A DNA stretch of 64,000 nucleotides from Drechslerella dactyloides (taxonomy: Eukaryota; Ascomycota; Orbiliomycetes; Orbiliales; Orbiliaceae), in assembly GCA_020064725.1 (NCBI GenBank), contig JAGTWJ010000002.1, positions 992,001 to 1,056,000 of the forward strand. The letters are read 5' to 3'. The notes under the pieces were generated by a model, which saw nothing but the letters and a program-made list of their open reading frames with translations, searched no databases and was not told where the DNA came from. How positions within the stretch are numbered: the stretch's first letter is position 1; each line of letters opens with the position of its first letter. Position numbers and translations under genes: made by a program. Shown one piece after another: positions 11,004-22,073 of this stretch.

Positions 11004-13961
11004 ATGGCTTCTGCCGCTGAACGTGAGTTTGGCCCTCAGGCACCCCGCCTAACTCCCGAGTCTCCAACTCTCGGTCCTCAGGAAGCTCATCCTTTGGTAG
11101 ACTTCTTCGACTCAAGCTTCGGGCTCGGGTTCGAGAAGACCGACAGCTCTCGGAAGATGCACCACCGCGATCTTGGCTACGTCTCGCGAGCCGGCAACTG
11201 CGATGTCATCCTCTCACCCATCGGCCCTGTCGACGACTCGCTTGGGACCCGGAAGATCACCATCGACAAGCAGAACTTCCTGATTACGGTCGGCCGGTCC
11301 AGCAGGAACAAGGCTAAGGGTCTCCTGCCCGACCCGCGTAATGCATACTTTGATTCTCCTGTCATGAGCCGTCTGCATGCTTGGCTGAGATGCGACGATG
11401 ATGGAAAGGTAGGCTTTCCAGACACTCGGTTGTTGTTGCAGCCTCATTTGAGCATGATTCACACTCCCATAAACGACCCCATCGATTCACCCTCCTGCCC
11501 CCATACATCAAATACAACCTTCTACTCATTTCCCCATCTTCTAACGCCATCTCGTACTAACCTCGCTCTCGAACCTCAGGTCCTGATTTCTGACGCCCGT
11601 TCCATGCACGGTACCTACCTCAACGACAAACGCCTGGAGCCGTCCGTCTGCTACCCCTTGGAAACTGGCTCTATTGTCAGGTTCGGTAATGCCGTCACTC
11701 GGGGCTCTGGTATGCTTTCCCTAGTTCCGAATCCCAGTCCCCGTCTTCGCGCCTTTGCTAAGATACTCGAAGAAACTTTCTGCCCCAAGCAGTTTACCGT
11801 CGAGATAGTCCAAAAGAGTACCACGTCAGAAATCCAGCACGGCTACGGCCTTACTAGTGACGAACTTGTCCTCCCGGATAGTCCCTACTCTAGTGAAGAC
11901 GAAGACGACGACGTAATGATCACAGACGTCAAGCCTATCTCCAAGCCTGATCTGGAGCGCGAGTCCTGGATTTGCGCATCGTCCTCTGACACTGCGACAA
12001 TCGGCCGAGAACTTTTGCAGGAGCCAAGCTGCTCGAATGTTGATATTTCTATCATAAGAAACACGACTCACGTCGATTTGACTGTCGACCCTCCAATGCA
12101 ACAGCAAACCAAACCTGTTATGCATCCTCGCATCTCTATATCAGAACTTCTTGCCCAGGAACGTAAAGAACAATCCCGACAGTCGTCGCATTCTCCCGCG
12201 AGCCAAGGTTCTTCTGATGGACACCCCATCGTGCTCTATTCAGATGATGAAGACGACGATTCTCGTCCTGATATTGACGACGATGCGAGCAGTTCGGATG
12301 CGGAGCCAAGTTCAGAGTCAGCTCCAACTTCACCCATCTCAGCTCGGTCGAGCGAAGCTACCAAAGCCTCTCTTCCTCTTCCCGACGTTCAATCTCCAAA
12401 CTCCCCCGCGGTCAACACCCCTCTTGGACCCGTTACCTTTCTTGACGAGCTCGTGTCCCCAGAGGTCAAGCAGGCCTGGACGAATACTTGGAAATCGCCG
12501 CTCTTCTCGCCATTCTCAAATCTCATGCGGTCCCCTGATGGTGCTATTACAACTCCGGACAGTAAGCAACTCGACTTTGCCTCGCCACTTAACATCTCGC
12601 GGGATTCCATCACTAACCTAGCTAATCGCACAAAATTAGCTATGGAGCAAGTACGCAAAGCCGAGGCACTCAGAGACCGTGCATACGACTTTCTACGCTC
12701 TCGTATCGAGATGCAGAACTTGCGCGATATTTACAATCCGCCAAAGGACACCGGAGCTGATGAAGCATATCCAACACCTCGGGTCCAAGATCTGGATACA
12801 GGAAAAACGGATTCTACTATCCCTATCTGGGTTAGAAACTTCGGCCAGGGAGCTAACGTCGAGTCCAAATTCGAAGCCGAGGCTACAAGTTCGATGAACG
12901 ACCCAGCCCCAGCAGCCGAGTCCCCTTGTGAGGATCAGGGCGTAGAAGACTGGTGCTCTGAAGAAGATATTTCTGAATCCGCCGAGACCCGATCTCCATC
13001 TCCCGAGTGCAAGATGGTTGAAGACTCAGAAATGTCGTACGGTGACGACCACGAGCGCAACTATGTCCCGAGTCGCCGTGATCCCGCCTGCTGCCTTGAT
13101 GATGGGCTGGATTACTACTCAGAAGAAGAGGAAAGCAGCGAGGACGAAGAGTCTTCCGATGCCGATTCCGATGCGGATATGAAGGAACCGTTTGAACTCG
13201 AGATCTCATCAGTCGAAGACAACGAGATGGATTACACTCGTGAGGATGATTACCTTGAGGATGATAACGATGGCGACACGGAAAGCCAGCTTTCCAAGGA
13301 GGAAGAAACTCTCCCTCATACCGAGGAGGAGCTCCACCGTAGCCAGACCGTCAAGAATGCCATGTCAATGGAGAACTTTTTCTCTCCAAACGACGAGCCA
13401 GCTGATGAGTTCGACGCAGTCGCCGCGTGGTGTGAGCGTGCAGGCGATTTCCCTGATCCGAGTGGTCGACTCTCCCCGCGTTTGAGTACGAACCTCTCTC
13501 GGTTTGAAGCGCCTCGCGAGCCAACACCGGAGCCATCTGCCCAACCAGCCATGGTGCCGGATGCATCGTCGGACGCATCGCTACCCGCATGCAAGAAGCG
13601 CAAGCGTGCCGATAGCGAAGAGGCCGAAGAGTGCGCTGATATCATGGACACCGTAGCCGAGGATATCTTGTTATCTCGAAAGATCGCGCCCCTTCCCAGT
13701 CGTTCTATCCTTCGCAGCCGTGCTGGCCCTTCTGCACTCGGGTCGCCAAACGCGCAAAGAACAATCGACGAACCATCAGAACTTGCTGCGGAGCCTGAAG
13801 TTGAGGCTAGCGATCCGACCTCGGAACCTGAAAAGAAAAAGCCTCGCGTGGAGAACACTGGTGGCAGCTGGGGATCTACCCTGGCAACCGCCATTGCTGG
13901 CGCTCTGGTGGGCGGCGTTGGGGTCTTCGCAGCCTTGGTTGCTACTGCTAGCGACATGTAA
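11004..13961 (+). CDS. FHA-domain protein with C-terminal membrane anchor
   Basis: FHA domains bind phosphothreonine peptides. The open frame is continuous for 985 codons, but the FHA domain is interrupted by a segment that is clearly an intron of 171 nt (11409-11579). It has donor GTAGGC, branch TACTAAC, a pyrimidine tract and acceptor CTCAG; removal joins RLHAWLRCDDDGK to VLISDARSMHGTYLN. Its length is a multiple of three and it lacks stops. Spliced exons are 11004-11408 and 11580-13961, giving 928 residues. FHA motifs are visible: VGRSSR, SRLHA, SMHGTYLN and GSIVRFG. The middle is acidic and Ser-rich, with one helical stretch (AMEQVRKAEALRDRAYDFLRSR). The last 30 residues hold a single hydrophobic span (TLATAIAGALVGGVGVFAAL), so a tail-anchored membrane protein is likely. 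Fungal SLMAP/Far-type STRIPAK subunits share FHA plus tail anchor, but the long coiled coil of that group is absent. Confidence 0.85.
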   Translation: MASAAEREFGPQAPRLTPESPTLGPQEAHPLVDFFDSSFGLGFEKTDSSRKMHHRDLGYVSRAGNCDVILSPIGPVDDSLGTRKITIDKQNFLITVGRSSRNKAKGLLPDPRNAYFDSPVMSRLHAWLRCDDDGKVGFPDTRLLLQPHLSMIHTPINDPIDSPSCPHTSNTTFYSFPHLLTPSRTNLALEPQVLISDARSMHGTYLNDKRLEPSVCYPLETGSIVRFGNAVTRGSGMLSLVPNPSPRLRAFAKILEETFCPKQFTVEIVQKSTTSEIQHGYGLTSDELVLPDSPYSSEDEDDDVMITDVKPISKPDLERESWICASSSDTATIGRELLQEPSCSNVDISIIRNTTHVDLTVDPPMQQQTKPVMHPRISISELLAQERKEQSRQSSHSPASQGSSDGHPIVLYSDDEDDDSRPDIDDDASSSDAEPSSESAPTSPISARSSEATKASLPLPDVQSPNSPAVNTPLGPVTFLDELVSPEVKQAWTNTWKSPLFSPFSNLMRSPDGAITTPDSKQLDFASPLNISRDSITNLANRTKLAMEQVRKAEALRDRAYDFLRSRIEMQNLRDIYNPPKDTGADEAYPTPRVQDLDTGKTDSTIPIWVRNFGQGANVESKFEAEATSSMNDPAPAAESPCEDQGVEDWCSEEDISESAETRSPSPECKMVEDSEMSYGDDHERNYVPSRRDPACCLDDGLDYYSEEEESSEDEESSDADSDADMKEPFELEISSVEDNEMDYTREDDYLEDDNDGDTESQLSKEEETLPHTEEELHRSQTVKNAMSMENFFSPNDEPADEFDAVAAWCERAGDFPDPSGRLSPRLSTNLSRFEAPREPTPEPSAQPAMVPDASSDASLPACKKRKRADSEEAEECADIMDTVAEDILLSRKIAPLPSRSILRSRAGPSALGSPNAQRTIDEPSELAAEPEVEASDPTSEPEKKKPRVENTGGSWGSTLATAIAGALVGGVGVFAALVATASDM

Positions 13962-15586
13962 GGCCTGAACGGATGGTAGCCATTTTCGCCTACTCATGTT
14001 TGTGCTTCGGCTTAGCTGATGTTATCTTTGCTTTCCTTACTGCTCTCTCTTCCTTTATTATGGTTTCTTTTTGGGTTATATGGGTTATATCGTCGTCTGT
14101 GCTTTATGCTTTGGATTTGTGTACGCTTGTCTTCCGCTCTCCTTTTCGTTTTTCAAAGGTATCCCGTTATCTCCTTTTTCCCGATTCCCCCCAAAATCAT
14201 GTAACCGGCGTAGGATCGGTGTGCTTTTCTTGCTTTACGTTTCCTATATCTGATAACAATGCACTTTGAATCGCGGTACTATATTTTTCCCTCCAAATGC
14301 GCCTTGCGAAGACAAAAACGGGCTTAGTCGCTTGGATTACCGCGGCGATTACATCAGCGTTTCTCTTATGCGAGGATGTTAAAGGACAACTAGACGAACA
14401 ACAATCTACTCAAATGCCAGGTAGCACATTCAGCACGGGCGATTGGTCTCGGCCCCCGACGGGCAATTCCCTTCACGACAATTCTGGATGGGAACGGTCT
14501 GGAACTGGGCGCTTTTGGAAAATATGCCCGTTAATGGGGTGCGATTTAAGATACGTATGGGCGGTATGGTGGAAAGGTATAACGGATGGACAGGTTGGCT
14601 GGTTGGCTAGGAATCATGTGCTTTTCGGTGGAGAGAAATGCTTGCTTATATCCTTCGGTCACGATGGGGTGGTGCTTTTAAATTTGCCTTGGATTTCTGA
14701 TTCTGGTGCTTGCTGCTTTTGATCAAACGTCCCTCGAGGATTCGAATTCTATCCTTAATGTATACGATTTCAGTCTTGGCTGGGGTCACCTAGACGCTTG
14801 TGTAATGGTTTGATTGCTTTTGGTTGGATCCTCTTAATTAAGGCTGCAGCACGCTCGTGTTTTCTACTTACTACTGTCTAGTACGTAATATATTAGTCTA
14901 AGTGGCATATCGTGAATAAGCCTTTTGCAGTGAGCGAGCTTGGACAGTTATATATTAGATCTATGAAAGACCGTGTGTCTAGATTGAACACGTAACGTAA
15001 CGATACCCTCTGACCGTGAAGATGTTGATTCGGGAATTCGAGCATCGGATCGATATATATTTTGAAACCGGATTACGCATGATACTACTCAGGTAAATAG
15101 ACAGATGGAATATCGTTCTTTCACGCATTACGAACCGATAATCGCACATGAGACACTGAAAGTGGCATCAAAAACGAGGACTTTAGTTCTGTCTAAGCTA
15201 AAAATCTAGCTCTGGCTTATTGTATGTATCCGGCCTACAGGCCTGCTCGATAACGTCGGCGGGGTAAGGAGGAGGAAGAGGTTAAAATGGCCGACGCGGG
15301 CGGAGCCGAGGAAAATAAGATACAGGTGGAAGGCGGAATGGATGGAGAATTCGAAAGGGCAAGGACGTTATAGACATTGACTCCCGTAACAATAAAAATG
15401 GATGATTCGATGAGATAAGGTATGAGGCAACCGTGGAGAGCAAAAGAGGTTATAAAAAAAGTATAAAGGAAACGAAATAACGGAGAGCACGTAGACGCAC
15501 GGACGGAAGAAAATTCATTACAAAGGAAGACGTGGCAAAATATATTATTTCTTTTGTTGGTTTCCTGCGAATGCGGTTTTCTATCT
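13962..15586. terminator. Convergent 3' region between FHA gene and RACK1
   Basis: The two flanking genes point towards each other, so both 3' ends must lie here. A T-rich stretch follows the FHA stop. An open frame at 14297-14722 has a weakly hydrophobic start but no codon bias or motifs, and I do not call it. Confidence 0.4.
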
Positions 15587-17053
15587 TTACGCTCTCGACA
15601 TGACACCCCAAGCTCTGATTATGTTGTCGGTGTAGCCTATTTTGCGGTTGGTTAGCGTCCGACGTTCTGGCACGGGGGCGTGGTGGTGGATACGATGGGA
15701 ACTTACCGGCGAACAAGGTCTGACCGTCAGCGCTCCAGGCCAGGGAAACGCACTCTGGATCCCGGCTCTTCTTGCGCTCTGTGTTGACGGTGTTGGATGG
15801 GAACTCAGGCTTCAGCTCGTCGACCTTGCTCTTCTTCTCCAGATCGAAGATGATGATCGAGGACGCGGTGGCAGCGCAGAGCCAGTAGCGGTTCGGCGAG
15901 AAGACGAGGGCGTGGATCTCATCACCAGCGCTGAGCGAGTACAGGTGCTTGGACTCGTTGAGATCCCAGAGCATGGTGGTGCCGTCCTTGCCGCCGGAGG
16001 CGCAGAGGGAGCCGTCGGGGGAGATGGTGACGGTGTTGATGTAACCGGCATGGCCGATGTGGTCGGTTTGGATGCGGCAGGTTTGGAGGTCCCAGACCTT
16101 GTTAAGAGGGTTCAATTAGCATGTTATCCGGACCCAATGAAGTCGAAACTTGAATGGACTTGTGAGTGGATAAAAGTCTCAGGGCATTGAATGGTGATTG
16201 TTTGTCTCATAGGTCTAGATGGGACCTCTGAAGTAGCAAATACTTTGATAATGCAAAAAACATCATTGGATGACTGGTGTATCTACTTGATACTTTGGTT
16301 TTCAAGAACAGGAGCACTGCGTCCGCACATACCTTGACGAGCTTGTCCCAACCAGCAGAGACGATCACTGGATTCTGGGGGTTTGGCGAGAACCTAACGC
16401 ACGAAACCCAGTCGGTGTGACCCTTCTCCGTGATTGTGTACTTGCAATCACCGAGAGTGTTCCACAGCTTGATCGATCGGTCGCGGGAGCCGGAGACGAT
16501 TTGCCTGTTATCAGCGGAGAAGCTGACGGAGAGGATGTCGTTGTTGTGGCCGACAAAGGTGCGGGTGGTGTTGCCAGTCGACAGCTCCCAGAGACGAAGG
16601 GTCTTGTCCCAGGAGGAAGAGAGGGCATAGGCACCGTCGGAGGAGATGACGCAGTCGGAGATGATGTGCGAGTGTCCTTTCAGGGAACGCTTCGGGAGAC
16701 CGTACGACTCCTCGTTGCGGGTAAGGTTCCATACGATGAGGGTCTTGTCGCGGGAGCCGGAGAGCAGCATGTTCGGGCTGTTACAATTCGATCCATCGTT
16801 AGCCCGGTATTCCAGCAACATATTCTGTATCGCATCCTCTGGAAAGCGATATTAGGCATCCCACGGAGGGGGGTCCTGCCCCGCGTATTTCGACGTACTT
16901 CTCCATAGATGTGGCCAAGCAAGTGACCCATCCACTGTGACCTGCATGTATCCGAGTTCCGTCAGATAAACGTCCTCCAACATCCAAGCTTCAGATCTTC
17001 TAGCGGTGATAATTACCCTCCAGGGTTCCCCTCAAGATCATTTGTTCCGTCAT
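15587..17053 (-). CDS. cpc2: RACK1 / Cpc2, ribosome-associated WD40 protein
   Basis: RACK1 binds the head of the 40S ribosomal subunit and serves as a scaffold for kinases; in fungi it also links to amino-acid starvation control. Exons on the minus strand are 17053-17017, 16941-16899, 16777-16333, 16097-15707 and 15636-15587, giving 321 residues with the family's seven WD repeats. Diagnostic pieces are MTEQMILRGTLEGHSGWVT at the start, SGSRDKTLIVWNLTRNEE, SWDKTLRLWEL, SGSRDRSIKLWNT, GHTDWVSCVRFSPN, SGGKDGTTMLWDLNE and a C-terminus GYTDNIIRAWGVM. All five exons close in frame. A good donor at about 17327 (GAG/GTGAGC) and an acceptor just upstream of the ATG suggest one more intron in the 5' leader. 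The third coding intron carries a snoRNA (see 16176-16269). Confidence 0.96.
16176..16269 (-). ncRNA. snR24: U24-like C/D-box snoRNA in a RACK1 intron
   Basis: Within the RACK1 intron 16098-16332, read on the host strand, there is a C box ATGATGT (16266-16260). It is followed by TATTTGCTACTTC (16242-16230) next to a CAGA D'-like box, then TGAGACA and a CAATCACCA segment, and finally a CTGA D box (16182-16179). The TATTTGCTACTTC block is the guide I recall from yeast snR24/U24, which directs 2'-O-methylation of the large-subunit rRNA; yeast snR24 also sits in the intron of ASC1, the RACK1 gene. The terminal stem is weak, so the exact ends are uncertain. Confidence 0.75.
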
Positions 17054-17983
17054 GTTGGGCTAGTTGAAGATGTTGGACAATGTCGTGACAAGGTCGATCT
17101 GTTCGAGAATCGCAAGCTCCAAGTTAGCCGGTTGTATGTAGTTCTCCAAGCTGCTTGATTTTCGCCAATCTTGGTCGAACCGAGCGTTCGGTCTCTAGGG
17201 AGCTCTCGCAGTGTGAGGGGGGTGGATATATCGTACGGTATTCGGAGGAGGGGATAACGCCCGTGGTGATGATGCTGATGACTGGTGATAGTGATGCTTC
17301 CCACCAGACCCCGGTTAACTGCTCACCTCAAGAATTTTTGTGAGAGGCCAACATAGCTGTGTTGCTTAGGGCAGCCAACCCTCCTCTGCCCACCAACAAT
17401 AACCGCCTCAAACGCGCGCCTATTCCGCAACTCACAAAATGCAACAAAGGTTTGCCGCTACACATACGATGTTCGAATACTCGAGACTACGACGCGACGC
17501 GAGATAACATTTCATAAGGATTCTAGCTTACTGGTTGTGTGGGATGGGGCGGCTGGTATCAATGGCAGTTACGAGCCTCAACTTAACCTCTAATACTTGT
17601 ATGAGGCGTCTAATAGATATCGGTTTTGTCGTCGCAACGCAAGTTTGCATTTTGCATGCATGAATACTAGCCCTTGACTATATGTACGAACACTTGAGAT
17701 CTCAAACATTGAAACAGAATATCGAATCTCTATACGGGGCAAGCTCTACTGCATAATAGAAGCAAGGAGTTAACGTTTAAACGTTTCACAATCCAGCGTT
17801 GGAGTTCGTCTATAGACGTCTATCTGCCAATGCCCCTGCCCCCTCACGGTCTCCCAATCTCATGGAGCAGAGTAAAATATCCCGCTGTTGTCTCAAGAAC
17901 ATAGAGACAGCAATTAATACCAGCTTGCCCCTCGCTCTTGTCTGGTTAGATTGATACCGAAGTCACAAATCATTCTCAAGGCA
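17054..17983. promoter_or_regulatory. Divergent promoter region of RACK1 and a hypothetical gene
   Basis: This contains the RACK1 leader, probably with a 5'UTR intron between about 17327 and 17060, and the upstream region of the gene starting at 17984. No other feature was recognised. Confidence 0.45.
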
Positions 17984-18778
17984 ATGAATCCACCACGGGA
18001 ACCGAGCCTACCGGCGAGCCGGCCAGCCCGCCAACCACGTCGAACGTCAACGTCAGGCCGTGCTGAGGGTCAAGGGTCGCGCACTAATAGGATCATCCGA
18101 CCCAGTTCATTGTCCAGTGGGCAAATCAGTGTATCGGACGCAAATAGTCAATATTACCCACCAGGCCGGAGCATGCTCACAACTCCAGACCCAGCTCCCA
18201 GGAATAACAGCCAGTCAACCTTCCGCCGCGCCGGCCCTAGGCGCACGAGCAATGGCAGCCGCATAAACCTCTCTGCATTACACTCTGTCATCAATCGAGA
18301 GTATAACCGTGAGGTTGATACCGCCGTTAGTTCTGCCGCTCCTATATACGGCCCTCCACCCCCGTATTCCGAAACCACTGAACAAATGATAGCAACGGCG
18401 GGCAGACGTCTCAGGACCGGCTCTGAGACCACCAGATCACGAAGGCGAGCCTCCAGCGCCAGCTATCGGCTGCCCCAGCCTCGCGCAGATGGAATCCACC
18501 CGCCACCCGTCCAGAGCACCAACGAAGTCGTCAACACAATATCGCGGGCCTCACAGAGCCTCCTCCGCGAACTCGCTAGTCTTCCTCTGGAAACCTGGCC
18601 ACGCGAGATCCGCGTTTGCTTTGAGTCTGACCCGACAGCAATAGACCAAATAATCGGCCGCCTGATGGAAGTCCAAGAGATGGACACCATCGATCTTGAA
18701 GATAGATGCTTCGTCGGTAAAATTGTCTGGCGACTAGATAACTATCGTAACGGAATTCGTAGTCCCCCCGACTTTTGA
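17984..18778 (+). CDS. Hypothetical protein, basic and disordered N-terminus
   Basis: The product is 264 residues from the first ATG in the frame (aaggcaATGaat). The family is not recognised. The first 190 residues are Arg/Ser/Pro-rich and look disordered; they include a PPPPY motif (YGPPPPYSE), which could bind WW domains. The last 75 residues are more ordered: a helix around SRASQSLLRELASLPLETW, then REIRVCFESDP and a helical end DLEDRCFVGKIVWRLDNYR. No membrane span or signal peptide. It is the first of three tandem + strand genes of unknown function. Confidence 0.55.
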   Translation: MNPPREPSLPASRPARQPRRTSTSGRAEGQGSRTNRIIRPSSLSSGQISVSDANSQYYPPGRSMLTTPDPAPRNNSQSTFRRAGPRRTSNGSRINLSALHSVINREYNREVDTAVSSAAPIYGPPPPYSETTEQMIATAGRRLRTGSETTRSRRRASSASYRLPQPRADGIHPPPVQSTNEVVNTISRASQSLLRELASLPLETWPREIRVCFESDPTAIDQIIGRLMEVQEMDTIDLEDRCFVGKIVWRLDNYRNGIRSPPDF

Positions 18779-20032
18779 TAGCTTTACTTCAGGGCTGCGG
18801 AGCCACCGAATTTAGCGAACTGACATCGTGGTAGGAAATTGCGTGACGCCAAGTCGGCTTACTCGTATAGGGCATGCAAGGATACGAATGCAGTGATATC
18901 TGAAGTTTGTTTGATATAATTATAGTGGTGTTGAGGATCCGATCTGGAAGGTATGGATGGTGGAGCTCGCTAAATTTCAGTAGTGGTATATCAACTCGAC
19001 AGCGTCTCATGATCATCTAGGACTTTTGAAAGTACATATAAATACATGGTCAGAGGCAACCGCAAGTGAAAGTTGTCACATCTTTGACGATAGGTATACA
19101 TTCATTAAAATTAGCGATATATATATTGAAGGCTACACTGTGTGACGGATGCGACGCAAACTTCTCGGGTAATATAATAAGCTCTCATATGCGGCTCTCT
19201 GGCTGCATTGTGCCCAGATACGAGTTCCGGGCAGTCGAATCGAACTGTCTTTAGAAATCTGATTTCGGATGACGTGTTCCACGAGAGATGTGCATGTGTG
19301 CAAATACAAGCGGACTGGCTATCTAGGTACTCAACTGCTGCCCTTCATTTATACCGACAAGCGTCGCGTATTCAGTTAATACTTATCTCGAGACAGCGCT
19401 CATTAAAAGAAGCATCACATCAGGTTAGTAATCTTCTGGACAAGCTATTATAGCAGTGGTCCTTTCAATCAACATTATTTTAACCAAGCCACCCCTGAGA
19501 ACCAGCCATGCCACCTTGTCTATACGTTTTTCCTGCACACAAAATCTGCTCGTGTGTGGACGAATCTGGCCTTCTTTCGTCTGTCAACGCACAAATTCCA
19601 ACAATTATGCGTTTTGTCCGCATGTTCAGCTGTAGCTGAGCTTCGTGATGTCAGATTCTAGCATGGGATTGATATTGAGGCGACGGCTTGACTGTGGGAA
19701 TAAGCTCTGTGGACGCCTTAAGGTCCGTGTGAATGTTCGAAGTCATCAAGCGGGCCAACGAGCAGTGCAAGAAAATCGCTGCAATATGTCCCTAAGTTGA
19801 GGCTGCGTTAGTTGGCCATCGATTTGCGGCCATTTAAATTGAGGCATCACAGGACCGCTGGCCACCCACCTGCATGCATAACTTTCATCACTCCTTCACA
19901 TCACAACTCATCCCCACACTCTTTCAACTCACCAACCACACTCGTTTTGCATCTTAATTTTTCCCGACGTTCCAAAACCACATATCCAACGTGCACAACC
20001 GCTCATTATCTTTGCGTCGAAGCGATTGCGAT
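18779..20032. other. Intergenic region between hypothetical genes
   Basis: No gene seen. Short open frames lack codon bias. The last 200 bases are pyrimidine-rich (repeated CA/CT-rich stretches) and probably form the leader of the gene at 20033. Confidence 0.4.
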
Positions 20033-20596
20033 ATGCAACAAGAAAACTCCATATCCGACGACAGCAGTCCGCGCCCGGACCGCCGCCTCCTGCCCCCATA
20101 CTGGAAAGCTGCAAAAATCAGCGTCCTCACCCGGATCGCTGATAGAATCAGACGAAAGATCCAACGATATCAGTCGATCCGCCGAGAACGTGCAGAAGGC
20201 CCTTCAATTCTTGTCGACCTGATCATGGAAACGTCACGTCCCGAAGCCGTCGGCGCGAACAGAAACCCGAACCGTCCATGGACCCGCGAGATCCGACGAC
20301 TTCTCAAACGACTCCGCGCCGAAGAGTACCAACAGTTCATGATTCACCGAGCGCACGGATACCATGGGATGGTATGCCCACAGCCAACCAGCGAGCGGTA
20401 TGAGCGCGCGTACGAAATCGGCAAGCTTGAGCGACGGTGGGAGGACGCCAGTGCGCAAATCGAAGCTCGTACATCAATCGGCGATGAAATATTCGGAAGC
20501 GTAGAGCTTCGCAATATGGCCGACTTTTTTCAGACTTCTCAAGATTTTGATGCACCTTCGTCGGATGAAGCGTCATCCTATAAGGCGTTCCGTTGA
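20033..20596 (+). CDS. Hypothetical protein sharing a C-terminal motif block with the 22806 gene product
   Basis: The protein is 187 residues and starts at MQQENSISDD; no upstream in-frame ATG exists. It is highly charged, with an Arg-rich helix at 33-55. Residues 81-140 contain RPWTREIRRLLKRLR, then HGYHG, PTSERY and GKLERRW. The same residues occur in the same order near the C-terminus of the 667-residue protein encoded at 22806-24809 (HPWADRGRRVVKRL, YGYFG, TPRAF, GELDREW). The two are probably members of one family of unknown function, one short and one long. No signal peptide or membrane segment. Confidence 0.6.
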   Translation: MQQENSISDDSSPRPDRRLLPPYWKAAKISVLTRIADRIRRKIQRYQSIRRERAEGPSILVDLIMETSRPEAVGANRNPNRPWTREIRRLLKRLRAEEYQQFMIHRAHGYHGMVCPQPTSERYERAYEIGKLERRWEDASAQIEARTSIGDEIFGSVELRNMADFFQTSQDFDAPSSDEASSYKAFR

Positions 20597-21754
20597 CAGC
20601 GTAGGCTATTGAAGAATGGACAAGCTAGACGTCTTGCAGAAAGAGCAGGACATGCTCAGCTCTGCTCTGAGAGTATTTTGATCGCAGAATATACTTTGTT
20701 TATGAGTGCGCTGCATGTGTGAGCGAGTGGGAGAGCGGATTTCGGGTGTATGAGCCATGTATTCTTGTGGGAGGCGTCGAAAAGGAGGATATTATTATGC
20801 TTGAGCCGTCGTGTATTGTTAGAATTAGAGAGCCGAACGTTCATCCGATCTCCGTTGTAGCTTTCCAAGCTTAAGAAGCCGCAGTTCGGGCGTGAGTGTG
20901 TCGTTCCTCTCGAACAGTTGTATGCTTTGAAGGCAACTTGTTGTCCGAGCTTGAGGGCTGTCCTTCTTTCGTATCCACCGCGAAGCAGTCAGTCACACCA
21001 TAGGAGACTACCTCAGCGGCACCCATTGCATTGCAGGTGGTTCTTCGTAGGCGACCTGAGACCCCCACCAGCGGTCCACTAAATACCAAAAGATCTCTCG
21101 TTAGAACTCTACAGATATCGTGCAAAAAAAAAAATTGGAGTGGAGGATTGTACTTACTCTTGTCCTTTCGGGGCTCGAGCAACGATAAATTCAGCTTCCC
21201 ACCCACCCGAGCTTTTTTCTTCTGCGTATCGCTCTACGATATATCGCGATACACTGTTCATCACTTCTCTCATTCGAGAACTCACATCCCTTGCGTCGAA
21301 TGCCCATTGGCTACATCTGCTTTCCGGGGCCGCCTTTCCTATTCTCCACTCCGTCCCACCAGTATTGGGCGTCTAGGACAGCGTCGACAAAGTGCAGTGA
21401 CACAACAGAGAGTACCATGTCGGACGTTTCTCCGCAATACCACTCAGCTACAAGATCGGAATGGACGAGGAGTCCCCAAGACCCGCCCCGAAGCCGCACG
21501 TATGGCATGGAAGCACCTGCTCGCCAAGGCCCTTACGCTTCGATCTCGCATGGAATCCTAAAGCCGGCTTACCGGGCCAAAAGCTCCCGAAAACGCCGAC
21601 CCCGTCTTTAACCTGACCACGTCCGGAGGAGAGGCATTTTTCTAGGCTACCCAGCCCTCGACGACCCGAGCATCCATCGACGTAGCGTTGAGCAGTTACC
21701 GGCGTAACTGTCCCCAACCAGTGGCTTTCGCTCTCTGGCCTTGGCGTATGGAGC
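20597..21754. other. Intergenic region with minor coding-like frames
   Basis: A 51-codon frame on - (21026-20871, MGAAEVVSYGV start) and a 64-codon frame on + (21418-21612, MSDVSPQYHS start, basic end SSRKRRPRL) look somewhat coding-like, but neither has recognisable motifs or clear splice partners. An A11 tract lies near 21124. Confidence 0.35.
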
Positions 21755-22073
21755 TTACATGCCTCTTACACATCCTAAGTCCCAAGACGTGAAAGATCTG
21801 TTCGTCCAAAATTTCACGGTTGGGTATCTGGCAGGAGGGTTGCCGGCAGCCGCATCAGGCGGGTTCCGGGTCGCTTCTAAGTCGAACGTGAGTGGGATAT
21901 TGAATCGGAGGGAAGGCTCTACCGTCTGCGAAGCGGGATTAGCGAGGAACAGGTGGTTGACGGTGACGGTACCCATCGGTACCCGGCTGAGGGGAGATGC
22001 CCGGCCATGCGGAGGACCTCTACCGCTCGGAGATCTAGGACACTTACAGGGGCCGTGACAGAGTGATGGACAT
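21755..22073 (-). CDS. Possible small two-exon protein, unknown
   Basis: The minus-strand model is exon 1 22073-22048 (26 nt, starting MSITLSRP), a 61-nt intron with GTAAGT donor and a pyrimidine-tract CCCCTCAG acceptor, and exon 2 21986-21755, giving 85 residues. The second exon uses mostly C/G-ending codons and reads MGTVTVNHLFLANP followed by FNIPLTFDLEATRN. A TATAAAAT box lies upstream at about 22252-22259. No family is recognised and there is no signal peptide. The 3' end could be spliced further, since GTAAG occurs twice close to the stop. The case rests on good splice signals and codon choice only. Confidence 0.38.

Noticed and set aside
14297..14722. 141-codon frame with a weakly hydrophobic start
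   Set aside because: No codon bias, no clear signal peptide cleavage site, and it lies in the 3' region between convergent genes.
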